A stretch of DNA of 16,831 bases from Betaproteobacteria bacterium UBA931. Lineage in GTDB: Bacteria > Pseudomonadota > Gammaproteobacteria > Burkholderiales > Casimicrobiaceae. Position numbers and translations under genes: made by a program. How positions within the stretch are numbered: position 1 is the stretch's first letter; each line of letters begins with the position of its first letter. The DNA is taken from contig DBDN01000007.1 of assembly GCA_002293615.1 (NCBI GenBank), positions 1 to 16,831 of the forward strand, read 5' to 3'. Positions 7,786-15,513 of the stretch are shown here, piece by piece. The notes beneath the pieces were generated by a model that had not been told where the DNA came from, did no database searches, and saw only the letters and a program-made list of their open reading frames with translations.

Positions 7786-8820
7786 TCAATAGCCTGCCGC
7801 CATGTTTTGCTTCACCAACTCTGCCACGTTTTGCTTTACCAACTCCTCCACATAACGCGTCACGCCGTTTTTAACATCCAACATCGGCGCGTCGTACCCC
7901 GCTTCACGCAAACAGCGAATATCGGCTTGCGTGAAACTCTGATACTTGCCGACCAAAGCTTCCGGAAATGGAATGTACTCCACGGCACCTTGCGCCGCCC
8001 ATTGCGCCAGCGTTTGTTCTGGCTTTCCGTCCAGGCGCGCCAATGCGTTCAGCGTTGCCGCCGCCATCGCGTTAAACGGCTCGGCTCGGCCTGTACCCAA
8101 ATTGAAAATACCGGAATGACGAGGATGATCGAGAAAGTGCAAATTGACTTTGACGACATCCTCGACCGAAATAAAATCGCGGCGTTGTTCGCCCGGCGCA
8201 TAACCGTCACTGCCGCCAAACAAACGAATCTTTCCGTCTTTTTTATATTGCTGATAAAAATGCCAGGCAACGGACGCCATGCGCCCTTTGTGTTGTTCGC
8301 GCGGGCCATAAACATTGAAATAACGAAGTCCGACAATCGGCGCTGTCTGCTCCGGCAGTACGCGGCGCACCACTTGGTCAAACATAAATTTTGAATAGCC
8401 GTAAATATTAAGAGGCGCTTCGTTGGCGCGGTCTTCAACAAACGTTTTGCCCGCGCCATATACAGCGGCACTTGACGCGTAAATCAGCGGGATATCGTTA
8501 TTCTGGCAATGTTCAAGCAGCATGACCGAATAGCGATAATTGTTTTTCATCATATAGCGCCCATCCTCCTCCATAGTGTCGGAACATGCGCCCTGATGAA
8601 AAATTGCGCCGATATCGTCATCAAACGTACCGGCCTCAATTTCACTTAAGAAGTCGTCACGATCAAGATAATCCGCGATATCGCAATCCACCAGATTCCT
8701 GAATTTATCGGCGCGCGATAAATGATCCACCGCGATAATATTGTATTCGCCACGCCCATTGAGCGCTTTTACCAGATTAGCGCCGATAAATCCGGCAGCG
8801 CCTGTCACTACAATGTGCAC
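7786..8820 (-). CDS. hldD: ADP-L-glycero-D-manno-heptose 6-epimerase
   Basis: A 344-residue short-chain epimerase of the LPS core pathway. It turns ADP-D-glycero-beta-D-manno-heptose into the L-glycero form used for the inner core. NADP is bound by GAAGFIG (7-13). The catalytic Y140-x3-K144 lies in NIYGYSKFMFD with S116 in YASSAAVYG, and HQGACSDTMEEDG and LRYFNVYGPREQHKGRMASV are diagnostic of HldD. The start is GTG at 8820, read as V-H-I-V-V-T-G, with AAGGAG seven bases upstream. The frame stays open upstream, but that part overlaps alr and has no homology. The C-terminus carries a duplicated ELVKQN segment and is a little longer than usual for the family. Second gene of the alr operon, 17 bases after alr. 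Confidence 0.95.
   Translation of the reverse strand: MHIVVTGAAGFIGANLVKALNGRGEYNIIAVDHLSRADKFRNLVDCDIADYLDRDDFLSEIEAGTFDDDIGAIFHQGACSDTMEEDGRYMMKNNYRYSVMLLEHCQNNDIPLIYASSAAVYGAGKTFVEDRANEAPLNIYGYSKFMFDQVVRRVLPEQTAPIVGLRYFNVYGPREQHKGRMASVAWHFYQQYKKDGKIRLFGGSDGYAPGEQRRDFISVEDVVKVNLHFLDHPRHSGIFNLGTGRAEPFNAMAAATLNALARLDGKPEQTLAQWAAQGAVEYIPFPEALVGKYQSFTQADIRCLREAGYDAPMLDVKNGVTRYVEELVKQNVAELVKQNMAAGY
7804..7851 (-). repeat. Tandem 24-bp duplication at the 3' end of hldD
   Basis: Two adjacent 24-base units (7828-7851 and 7804-7827) agree at 21 of 24 positions and encode VEELVKQN and VAELVKQN, followed by a short tail. The unit is a multiple of three, so the frame is kept. It looks like a slippage duplication that extended the enzyme's C-terminal helix by eight residues. 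Confidence 0.8.
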
Positions 8821-8837
8821 GGAAGCTCTCCTTATTT

Positions 8838-9941
8838 TTAGAGGTCGAAATGCACACGACCTATTTCTGTGGTTACAAATTTCACCCGCGGTGCGATCGC
8901 GCATAATAATTGATATGGGATCAGCCCGGACCAGCGTGCGACATCATCCACCGGCAAGCCATCGCCCCATAATAACACCGGGCTGCCCGGATGCGCTTCG
9001 GGAATATCGGTAATGTCCACGGTCAGCATGTCCATCGATACCCGTCCGGCAATCGTCGCCCGCTTTCCGGCGACCTGTACCGGCGTGCCGGGCCTAGCCG
9101 TAATCGGATAACCATCGGCGTATCCACACGCAACCACACCGATGCGTGTCGGCCGTGTCGTCCGATATACCTCGCCATAGCCGACGTATTCGCCTTCGGG
9201 CACGTCCTGCACCGCGATTAATTCCGAGCGCAGCGACATGACCGGCTGCAAACCAAACAAACGCGCCGGCCTGTCGATGATCGGCGAAGCACCGTAAATC
9301 ATCAACCCCGGGCGAACGATATCGCCGCCAACCGTTCGAAACCGCAACACGCCCGCGGAATTAGCAATACTCCGCGGATACGACAACCCCGCACAAGCCG
9401 ATTCGAATCGTGCCAGCGCTTCGGCAGAACCTTCTTTGGTTTCCGCACGGGCAAGATGCGTCATCAGGCGCAAAGCGGCAACTGCCGGCAATGCCGAAAG
9501 CCGTTCGCAAAACGCCTTGGTTTCGTGCGGTTTGATCCCCAAACGATTCATGCCGGTATTGACAGACAAAAAAACCTCTAGCGGTTTCTCAAGTTTCGTT
9601 TTTTCCAGCATCTGCAACTGTTCGTGATTATGCACCACGGTCGCAATGCGGTACTGGGAAAACTCCTTCAACTCTCCGACGCGAAAGAAACCTTCCAAAA
9701 GAAGAATGCGCCGCGTGTAATTGGCTTCGCGCAACTCAATTGCCGCGGGCAATTCCATCAGCGCCAAACCATCGACCTCATCAAGCGCCGGAAGTATCCG
9801 CTTTAAGCCATGCCCGTAAGCATCCGCCTTGACCACCGCAAAAATCTGCGCCGCCGAGACATAGTCACGTACTCTTTTTAAATTCTGACGCAACGCAGAA
9901 AGGTTGATTTGAGCGACAAGTTGTCTTGATGCTTCCGGCAT
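8838..9941 (-). CDS. alr: Alanine racemase
   Basis: A 367-residue PLP enzyme interconverting L- and D-alanine in the cytosol for peptidoglycan synthesis. The PLP lysine is K38 in FAVVKADAYGHG. The second catalytic base is Y255 in VGYGEVYR, R133 lies in GMNRLGIKP, and the C-terminal domain shows VSMDMLTVDIT, LLWGDGLPVDDVA and LCAIAPRV. I chose the ATG at 9941 (MPEASRQ), with AGGAAA about nine bases upstream. A GTG at 9977 would add 12 residues without family similarity. It is first in the operon alr-hldD-exonuclease and divergent from lplT. The catabolic DadX form cannot be excluded from sequence alone, but no dadA is adjacent. Confidence 0.94.
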   Translation of the reverse strand: MPEASRQLVAQINLSALRQNLKRVRDYVSAAQIFAVVKADAYGHGLKRILPALDEVDGLALMELPAAIELREANYTRRILLLEGFFRVGELKEFSQYRIATVVHNHEQLQMLEKTKLEKPLEVFLSVNTGMNRLGIKPHETKAFCERLSALPAVAALRLMTHLARAETKEGSAEALARFESACAGLSYPRSIANSAGVLRFRTVGGDIVRPGLMIYGASPIIDRPARLFGLQPVMSLRSELIAVQDVPEGEYVGYGEVYRTTRPTRIGVVACGYADGYPITARPGTPVQVAGKRATIAGRVSMDMLTVDITDIPEAHPGSPVLLWGDGLPVDDVARWSGLIPYQLLCAIAPRVKFVTTEIGRVHFDL

Positions 9942-10048
9942 GGTTATTGTTTCCTGAAACGATAAAATTACCCACACACCTTTCGGAATTGCCTAACGCG
10001 TAACAGACCGAATTTTTACCTTAAAAAAACATTATTTATCGGTGTTCC

Positions 10049-10054
10049 ATTATA
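10049..10054 (-). promoter_or_regulatory. Candidate -10 element for alr in the alr/lplT divergent region
   Basis: The minus strand reads a perfect TATAAT here, about 107 bases before the alr ATG. The matching -35 is poor (TCGGTA at 18-base spacing), so use is uncertain. The overlapping plus-strand hexamer TATACT (10051-10056) could serve lplT, about 60 bases before its start. Overlapping divergent -10 elements would make the two promoters compete. Confidence 0.35.
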
Positions 10055-10117
10055 CTCATTCCGTTCAAGTTCTACCGATAATAAACTGGTACGTCGTTTC
10101 CCACCATCTGGTTCCGC

Positions 10118-11428
10118 ATGAAGCCTGGCTTTTATACCATTATCGCCGCTCAATTCTTTTCATCGCTTGCCGATAATGCGTTATTAATCGCCGCCATTGC
10201 GCTGTTGTTCGAAACGGTTCCGAACGAAGCTTCATGGATGTCGCCGCTTTTAAAGTGGACATTTACCCTCTCTTACGTGCTCTTTGCCGCTTTCGTCGGC
10301 GCTTTTGCTGACGCGTTGCCCAAAGGCCGTGTCATGCTCATCACCAACGGCATCAAAATGCTCGGCTGCGTCTTGCTGATCGTCGGCACCCATCCAATCG
10401 CGGCCTACGCTGTTGTCGGCCTCGGCGCCGCTGCATATTCGCCCGCCAAATATGGAATCATGACCGAGCTCTTGCCACCGGAGCAGCTGGTGATCGGAAA
10501 CAGCTGGATGGAGGCGGCCACCATACTCTCCATCATCTTCGGCGTATTGCTCGGCGGCGTACTCGTGGATGGCCGCGCCGCGCTTATCTTGATCGGCAAG
10601 GCACCCCATTTCATCAATACCGCATCGGAAGCGGCCATGCTCGTCATCATGATCGGTTACTTCATCGCCGCAACGATCAACCTCTTTATCCCCAATACCG
10701 GCGTCGACCACCGGATGCCCAGCAAGAAACCCTCTTTTTTCATCAAAGAATTCAGTCGTTGCTGCCTGCTGCTGTGGAAAGACCGACTTGGCCAAATTTC
10801 ACTAGCAACGACCACGATTTTCTGGGACGCCAGCGCAACGCTCCAATTTGTTGTGCTCGACTGGGCAGCCAATGCTCTCGGCTACTCGCTATCGCAAGCG
10901 ACGCGCTTGCAGGGCGTCGTCGCCATCGGTATTGCCGTCGGCGCCATACTCGCCGCCAAAATGATTTCATTGCGCAACTCCGTCAAAGTACTGCCGTTGG
11001 GTGCTGCAATGGGCATTCTTGCCATGCTGATGGTGCTGGTCAACGGTATTGAAGTCGCCGTTACGCTACTCGTGATTATCGGTGTCTTGGCGGGTATTTT
11101 CGTCGTGCCGATGAACGCATTGCTGCAACATCGCGGCTATATCCTGATGGGCGCCGGGCATTCCATCGCCGTACAAAATTTCAATGAAAACATCGGCATC
11201 ATGATCATGCTCGCCCTTTATTCGTTGATGCGTCATTCCGGCTTATCCATCAACACCGCTATTATTATTTTCGGCAGTTTCCTAACTGGCGCCATGCTGC
11301 TCGTTATTATCAAACACGCACGCAATCAGGCACGCTGTGATTCGCTGCATTTAATCGGTATGATGCGTCCGGAACATCGCCCACCCTTGGCCGTACCAAG
11401 GAAAAAACAGAGAAAAAAATCGGCCTGA
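10118..11428 (+). CDS. lplT: Lysophospholipid transporter LplT (MFS)
   Basis: A 436-residue major-facilitator protein of the inner membrane that flips lysophospholipids inward for reacylation. It opens MKPGFYTIIAAQFFSSLADN, the usual LplT start, and continues with motif A GAFADALPKGR (61-71). The characteristic AAYSPAKYGIMTELLPPEQL follows at 104-123, with NSWMEAATI next. Roughly twelve hydrophobic segments can be traced. The C-terminus ends in a basic tail (PRKKQRKKSA). It is somewhat longer than the E. coli protein of about 400 residues. In E. coli, lplT sits with aas, the acyltransferase using its product; no aas is visible here. No strong Shine-Dalgarno precedes the ATG. Confidence 0.92.
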   Translation: MKPGFYTIIAAQFFSSLADNALLIAAIALLFETVPNEASWMSPLLKWTFTLSYVLFAAFVGAFADALPKGRVMLITNGIKMLGCVLLIVGTHPIAAYAVVGLGAAAYSPAKYGIMTELLPPEQLVIGNSWMEAATILSIIFGVLLGGVLVDGRAALILIGKAPHFINTASEAAMLVIMIGYFIAATINLFIPNTGVDHRMPSKKPSFFIKEFSRCCLLLWKDRLGQISLATTTIFWDASATLQFVVLDWAANALGYSLSQATRLQGVVAIGIAVGAILAAKMISLRNSVKVLPLGAAMGILAMLMVLVNGIEVAVTLLVIIGVLAGIFVVPMNALLQHRGYILMGAGHSIAVQNFNENIGIMIMLALYSLMRHSGLSINTAIIIFGSFLTGAMLLVIIKHARNQARCDSLHLIGMMRPEHRPPLAVPRKKQRKKSA

Positions 11429-11552
11429 TATATTGTTGCCCGCGTTCACTGCATTCAAAAAAGCGCGTGCACAGCTAAAACAAATTCACCCGATGACCGC
11501 CATTGCCACGTCGATCTCGCCAACAGCTCATTGAGCGACGCAACATAAAGTT

Positions 11553-11845
11553 TTATTTCCGCCGGACAGCATGGCGCAAACCTATTAAATCGATCAGGCT
11601 CGGGATGACTATCAAAGCATTGACAATATCGGCAAGCGTCCAGATCGTATCGAGATGAAAAAGTGTGCCGAACACCACGCACACAATGCAAATAATACGA
11701 TACGTAGGATCTATGTTTTTGCCACAGCCACCGCAATTGCCGCACTGCCAAGGCCGACCTTGTTGGAAAATACACCGCCCGCACCAAACTGAATCGCCAT
11801 CATGAAGGTGACGCCGATAAAATCGCTGATGAAATCGCGTTGACT
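11553..11845 (-). pseudogene. Remnant of an AGCS-family sodium:alanine/glycine symporter
   Basis: Two pieces of the C-terminal half of an AGCS symporter remain. Piece A (about 11845-11711) reads MMAIQFGAGGVFSN, then KVGLGSAAIAVAVAKT and a TAG stop; intact relatives have the GVFSNEAGLGSA signature here. Piece B (about 11707-11553), in another frame, reads YRIICIVCVVFGTLFHLDTI, then WTLADIVNALIVIPSLIDLI, and ends at TAA 11553. That is the family's last transmembrane region. In full-length proteins well over 100 residues separate these parts, so there has been an internal deletion plus a frameshift and stop. The E of the signature is K. Everything upstream is gone, replaced by the end of the AI-2E gene. 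The 124 bases between lplT and this relic (11429-11552) hold no recognisable gene. Confidence 0.82.
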
Positions 11846-11891
11846 TGCGGAAAAGTGCCGATGCCGATCCGCGCTACGGCAACGCCAAATG

Positions 11892-12974
11892 CTACTGCTT
11901 GGTCACCGCCGGAGCATCTTCCTCCATGACCCATTCGCGCCACAGCGCCACCAGGAGAGCCATAACCACTGGTCCAATAAACAAACCAAGCAAGCCCATT
12001 GTTTTAACGCCGCCCACCAGACCAAAAAGTGTCGGTAAAAAAGGCAGCTTAGCCGGACCCCCGACCAGTTTCGGACGAATTGTTTTGTCGACCACAAACA
12101 ACTCTAGTGCGCCCCACATAAATAAAAGCGTTCCCGCAGTAGGGTGCCCACTGCCCACGAGATAAAGCGACACCAGCGACATTGACAACGGCGCACCGCC
12201 GGGGATCAATGCCATAAAACCAGTTAACACACCGAGCGTCAGTGGCGACGGTGCGCCAGCAATCCAGTACGCGCATCCCAGCACTATGCCCTCGCCAATG
12301 GCAATGACTGTCATGCCGGTAATGGTAGCACTGACCATAGTCGGCGCTACGCGCGAAACGCGGTACCAACGCTCAGGCAAAATGCGTTCGCCCACTTTAT
12401 CGAGCTGCTGCGCCAGAGCATGTCCGTCTTTATAAAGAAAGAACAGAGTGATGACCATGAACAGCAGTGCCAGCGCCCCCGAGAAAAGCTGCCCGCCGAA
12501 ACTGATCACCATGCGCGAAATATTCGCCACCTGTCCCAAACCGATAAGTTGCATTATTTCACTGATCGCCTGCGGATGCGCGAAGTTTTCCCGCCACCAC
12601 TGCGCAATCGTCACACCAATCCAAGGCAATTGCTCAATCCACATTGGCACGGCGATGCCGGTACGATTGGCATTGACCAGCCAATGAGCCGCCGCCTGCA
12701 ATTCGCGCAGACCATAAAGAACGATGGCCGTCAACGGAATTACGATCAGAAGCACAACCAGAAAGGTGGAAACGGATGCGGCAAGCCAAGTCCGGCCGCC
12801 GCAATGCGCTACCTGTTTTTTGTAAACGTCCCACGAAGCAAAGGCAATGATCAACGCGCCAAGAACGGAAACAAGAAAACTGTAAAAGAAATAAACCCCC
12901 GCCAGCAAAATAAGAATAATCAGCCAACGGGCAACCGGATGAGCTGCAATCGTATTAGTATTATTATGTGGCAT
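11892..12974 (-). CDS. AI-2E family transporter (YdiK/TqsA-like permease)
   Basis: A 360-residue inner-membrane protein of the AI-2E transporter family (PF01594). Two N-terminal helices (about 17-57) and a third (about 70-90) are followed by an amphipathic region, then the conserved C-terminal block: FSGALALLFMVITLFFLYKD, the helices around LGVLTGFMALIPGGAPLSM, FVVDKTIRPKLVGG and LPTLFGLVGGVKTMGLLGLF. The DxxxRPxxVG element is a family hallmark. Members have been linked to AI-2 export, sodium/proton exchange or nothing known, so substrate is open. Start: ATG at 12974 with AAGGA six bases upstream; a TTG at 12980 is less likely. A terminator from the upstream gene lies just before it, so it is probably transcribed alone. 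Confidence 0.88.
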   Translation of the reverse strand: MPHNNTNTIAAHPVARWLIILILLAGVYFFYSFLVSVLGALIIAFASWDVYKKQVAHCGGRTWLAASVSTFLVVLLIVIPLTAIVLYGLRELQAAAHWLVNANRTGIAVPMWIEQLPWIGVTIAQWWRENFAHPQAISEIMQLIGLGQVANISRMVISFGGQLFSGALALLFMVITLFFLYKDGHALAQQLDKVGERILPERWYRVSRVAPTMVSATITGMTVIAIGEGIVLGCAYWIAGAPSPLTLGVLTGFMALIPGGAPLSMSLVSLYLVGSGHPTAGTLLFMWGALELFVVDKTIRPKLVGGPAKLPFLPTLFGLVGGVKTMGLLGLFIGPVVMALLVALWREWVMEEDAPAVTKQ

Positions 12975-12991
12975 GAGCAATCCTTATTTCT

Positions 12992-13035
12992 CTAAAAAAA
13001 ACAGCCGGAAACTCAACATAATGCAAGTTTCCGGC
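12992..13035 (-). terminator. Rho-independent terminator after the autotransporter-passenger gene
   Basis: On the minus strand a perfect 10-bp stem (GCCGGAAACT at 13035-13026 pairing with 13013-13004) with a 12-base loop is followed by TGTTTTTTTT. It lies about 90 bases past the passenger stop at 13125 and just before the AI-2E gene, separating the two transcripts. Confidence 0.88.
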
Positions 13036-13081
13036 CATAAGATAATCCAGTTTTTGACCAAACAGCAACGTTCCTCACCAT

Positions 13082-13118
13082 AATCGCGCGCTGACGCGCT
13101 CCTACCATCAGCGCGATT
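13082..13118 (-). repeat. REP-like extragenic palindrome
   Basis: On the minus strand AATCGCGCTGA is followed by TGGTAGGAGCGCG and TCAGCGCGCGATT. The outer arms pair apart from a two-base bulge. The GTAG-type head next to a G/C-rich imperfect palindrome is the form of RAYT-associated REP elements of gamma- and betaproteobacteria. It starts seven bases after the passenger stop codon and comes before the terminator. It is the only copy I see in the window. It could also act as a transcript-stabilising hairpin. Confidence 0.6.
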
Positions 13119-13124
13119 CTCCGG

Positions 13125-15287
13125 CTAAGGCATTTGCGCCGGAATAGGCGCCGGACGATGGCGCGCGCCCGACATACCCGACTCCACGGTTCTCATGTTA
13201 AGCATTGGAATCGGTGTTCCCTTCGGCGCCACTGGACGAGAACGCAGATAAAGATTGGCATCTGTGCCTTGATAAAGCTCGTATTCGTAAGCACCCGCGG
13301 TCACGATGCCGCCCGGATGTGTCAGTGCAAAACTGCCCGGATCAATGCGTCCGCCGTTGACGGCTTCAACCACCAGAATACCGTTGCCTTGTGTCGGCGC
13401 ACCCAAGCCGCCAATATTGCGGATATTGAGTAATGTTCCGCCGGAAGCACGGCCACCATCGATCACAAGACGATCACCCGCACCATTTTCGCCAAGAAAC
13501 ACATTCAGATCGACGGTGCCGCCCTGCCCCAAATAATTCAGTACTTTCAGCAATTTGAAACTGCCCAGCGCGGGCGCGGCAAATTCCACACGTCCGGCAT
13601 TGGTCAGCTGTTCGGAAAGCGTCGAAACGGCGTTCACCGACCAGACGCTGCTCGGGTCAATGATAACGTTGTTCACCGGCAACGCCGCGCCGACCCAGCG
13701 CGAGCCATCGTACAAGCTGATGTCGGCACGGGCCGCTTTCGCTCCCGGCTGTATTTCAGCATCGCCCGTCAGAAAGCTGCCGCCATAAGCCACCACCCGC
13801 ACCCAGGTAGGAATTTCGCTGTTGGCGTTGTCGTACGTTGCAAGTAGCGATTGGCTGCCCGCCGTCAGCGACGACGCATTCGACAATACGAGATCCAAAC
13901 GTCCCATCGCGCCGATCACTGCGCCGGCGCTGGTCAAGTGGCTGTTGAACATATTGACGCGGTTCGGTTCGGAACCGTCAAAATTAAAGGACAGCAAGCC
14001 GTAAGCGTCCGGCCCGCTTGCCTGAACGGTGGTATTGGTTAGCTCCATAACACCGGGGCCTCCCGCGTTCTGCACCGAAAGCGCTGTCGGCGTACTCGTG
14101 CCGCCGCTCGTCCAAGTTGTGGTAATCCGGCTGTTTTGTGCCGCAATATACGCGTTGGTCGCAGCCATGCCGATGGTTGACGCACCTTGCGTTGCAATCG
14201 TACTGTCGGTCAGACTGACCATACCGCCTTGACTTGCGTTGACACCGTATGCCCCAAAACCGACGCCCGGCATTGATGTTGCCTGCACCGTTGCCCCGGA
14301 CGCGGAAATTGCTCCACCCTGAGCCATCAAGCCGACGCCTTGCGAAAACGCCGTCGTTGTGAACATATGGAAAGGCGCCTGCGATTGCTCGGAGGACGAC
14401 GCCACATAAAAATTGGGACCCAGCGGCACCGGCGCAATCTGGATGTTGTTATGACCGTACAACGTTGCCCGGCTTCCCGGCCCTGCCCAAAGACCAGCGC
14501 CAGCGCCCTGACCGTTAATCTTCAGATTTCCCAGCGTCAACGTACCGTTATTGGTAACAACTACGCCGGTACTTGATGCCGCGGAAACATCGTTACCACC
14601 GAGGTGAATCGAAAGCCCCGAACCGATTTCATTGCGGCCAAGGTCGGCGCTGTCAACGACCAAACCGACACTGCGCGAACCAAGAATCTGCAACATCGCA
14701 TCCGGCAGCAGGGAAATTTTTCCTTTATCGCGCGCATAAACGCCTGTTGCCCCCGCACCCAATGTAACGACCGGCATCGGTGCAACAACGGTAATCTGCC
14801 CGCCACGATCCGCGCCTAACGCAACCGCATTCGAGGTGCCGGAAGTCGTGACCGACGAGCCTGCGCCAAAGGTAATTGTTCCACCATGATCCGCAATGGC
14901 GCCGTGACGCCCCGAATAAATCGCCGCCCCTTTGACGTCGATGGCGCCGCCCGTCGCGCTCAATGCCGTACCGTTAATCGTATTGACCGTGATCGGCCCG
15001 GGTTTTGCGCCCGCCTGTGTATCAAAGGTCAGCGTCCCGCCGGTAACCCGCGCCGCCAAAGAGCTGCCTCCGACACTTACCGTCGTATTGCCGACCACCG
15101 TCGTCGCGCCGGAACCAACCTCAATAGTCGAAGTGACCGCCGGGTTGAGATTCGGTGTGGTCACGATATACGGCTGATCGGGGCCGAGGTACTTCTGCCC
15201 GAAAACAGGGAGCGCCATTCCTACGGCAAGCGCGACGAAAACTGCTATTTTGTGTGCACGAAATACGCTGGAGTTTTTAGTAACCAT
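13125..15287 (-). CDS. Pertactin-like autotransporter passenger protein lacking a beta-barrel
   Basis: A 720-residue exported protein. Residues 1-30 are a signal peptide (basic KNSSVFRAHK, then IAVFVALAVGMALPVFG). Residues about 45-570 are low-complexity G/T/S/A/N-rich turns such as GGTLTFDTQAG and NNGTLTLGNL, the pattern of a right-handed beta-helix passenger. Residues about 571-684 match the type 1 autochaperone domain: SFKLLKVLNYLGQGGTVDLN, DRLVIDGGRASGGT, then YEYELYQG and NLYLRSR. In full autotransporters a linker and a barrel of about 280 residues follow. Here the protein ends after 36 Pro/Arg-rich residues at TAG 13125. No barrel is found in other frames before the next gene. A REP-like element and a terminator follow at once. 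It may be truncated or use a barrel encoded elsewhere. The Shine-Dalgarno is weak (GAAAAG). Confidence 0.85.
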   Translation of the reverse strand: MVTKNSSVFRAHKIAVFVALAVGMALPVFGQKYLGPDQPYIVTTPNLNPAVTSTIEVGSGATTVVGNTTVSVGGSSLAARVTGGTLTFDTQAGAKPGPITVNTINGTALSATGGAIDVKGAAIYSGRHGAIADHGGTITFGAGSSVTTSGTSNAVALGADRGGQITVVAPMPVVTLGAGATGVYARDKGKISLLPDAMLQILGSRSVGLVVDSADLGRNEIGSGLSIHLGGNDVSAASSTGVVVTNNGTLTLGNLKINGQGAGAGLWAGPGSRATLYGHNNIQIAPVPLGPNFYVASSSEQSQAPFHMFTTTAFSQGVGLMAQGGAISASGATVQATSMPGVGFGAYGVNASQGGMVSLTDSTIATQGASTIGMAATNAYIAAQNSRITTTWTSGGTSTPTALSVQNAGGPGVMELTNTTVQASGPDAYGLLSFNFDGSEPNRVNMFNSHLTSAGAVIGAMGRLDLVLSNASSLTAGSQSLLATYDNANSEIPTWVRVVAYGGSFLTGDAEIQPGAKAARADISLYDGSRWVGAALPVNNVIIDPSSVWSVNAVSTLSEQLTNAGRVEFAAPALGSFKLLKVLNYLGQGGTVDLNVFLGENGAGDRLVIDGGRASGGTLLNIRNIGGLGAPTQGNGILVVEAVNGGRIDPGSFALTHPGGIVTAGAYEYELYQGTDANLYLRSRPVAPKGTPIPMLNMRTVESGMSGARHRPAPIPAQMP

Positions 15288-15322
15288 GGCTTTTCAACAT
15301 TGCGTTAATCACTGGCGCTCAA

Positions 15323-15334
15323 CCGGCGCGCCGG
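15323..15334. promoter_or_regulatory. 12-bp perfect palindrome in the leader of the passenger gene
   Basis: CCGGCGCGCCGG is self-complementary and lies 36 bases upstream of the passenger ATG, in a 226-base gap otherwise without recognisable signals. It could be a binding site or form a leader hairpin; G/C-rich DNA gives such palindromes by chance fairly often. Confidence 0.25.
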
Positions 15335-15513
15335 AAATTTTGATCAAGGCGCGACTTAGGGTCTCAAATGAAACTTGTCGCCTTTTTACACCAAGTGTGG
15401 ATTATCGCCTGTCGCCCGCAACTTTGCACCTTTTTTCGCCGAAACAAAGACAAGGTCATACCATTCTTTAGTGCAGCACACAACAACCTTTTAAGAAGGA
15501 CACCGTTCAATCA

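Noticed and set aside
8821..8904. Longer hldD start adding 28 residues.
   Set aside because: The extra part overlaps the alr 3' end and has no family similarity. The GTG at 8820 has AAGGAG at good spacing and begins exactly at the Rossmann motif.
11455..11787. Open frame of 110 codons on the minus strand between lplT and the AI-2E gene.
   Set aside because: It is an out-of-frame reading of the decayed AGCS symporter; the recognisable family residues are in the other two frames.
11429..13118. Mobile element suspected between lplT and the passenger gene because of the pseudogene and palindrome.
   Set aside because: No transposase, integrase, target duplication or terminal inverted repeats could be seen; only a relic gene and a REP-like repeat.
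13125..15287. Passenger gene considered as a repeat-rich phage tail or collagen-like protein.
   Set aside because: The signal peptide and the autochaperone-type C-terminal block fit an autotransporter passenger much better.
13134..15308. Several plus-strand open frames of 60-140 codons opposite the passenger gene.
   Set aside because: They are shadows of a G/C-rich repetitive gene: arginine- and proline-rich, without ribosome sites or domains.
15346..15384. Imperfect stem (AAGGCGCGAC with GTCGCCTT) followed by TTTTTAC on the plus strand, terminator-like.
   Set aside because: The stem has a two-base bulge, the loop is over 20 bases, and no plus-strand gene lies upstream. In the minus direction no T-tract follows.
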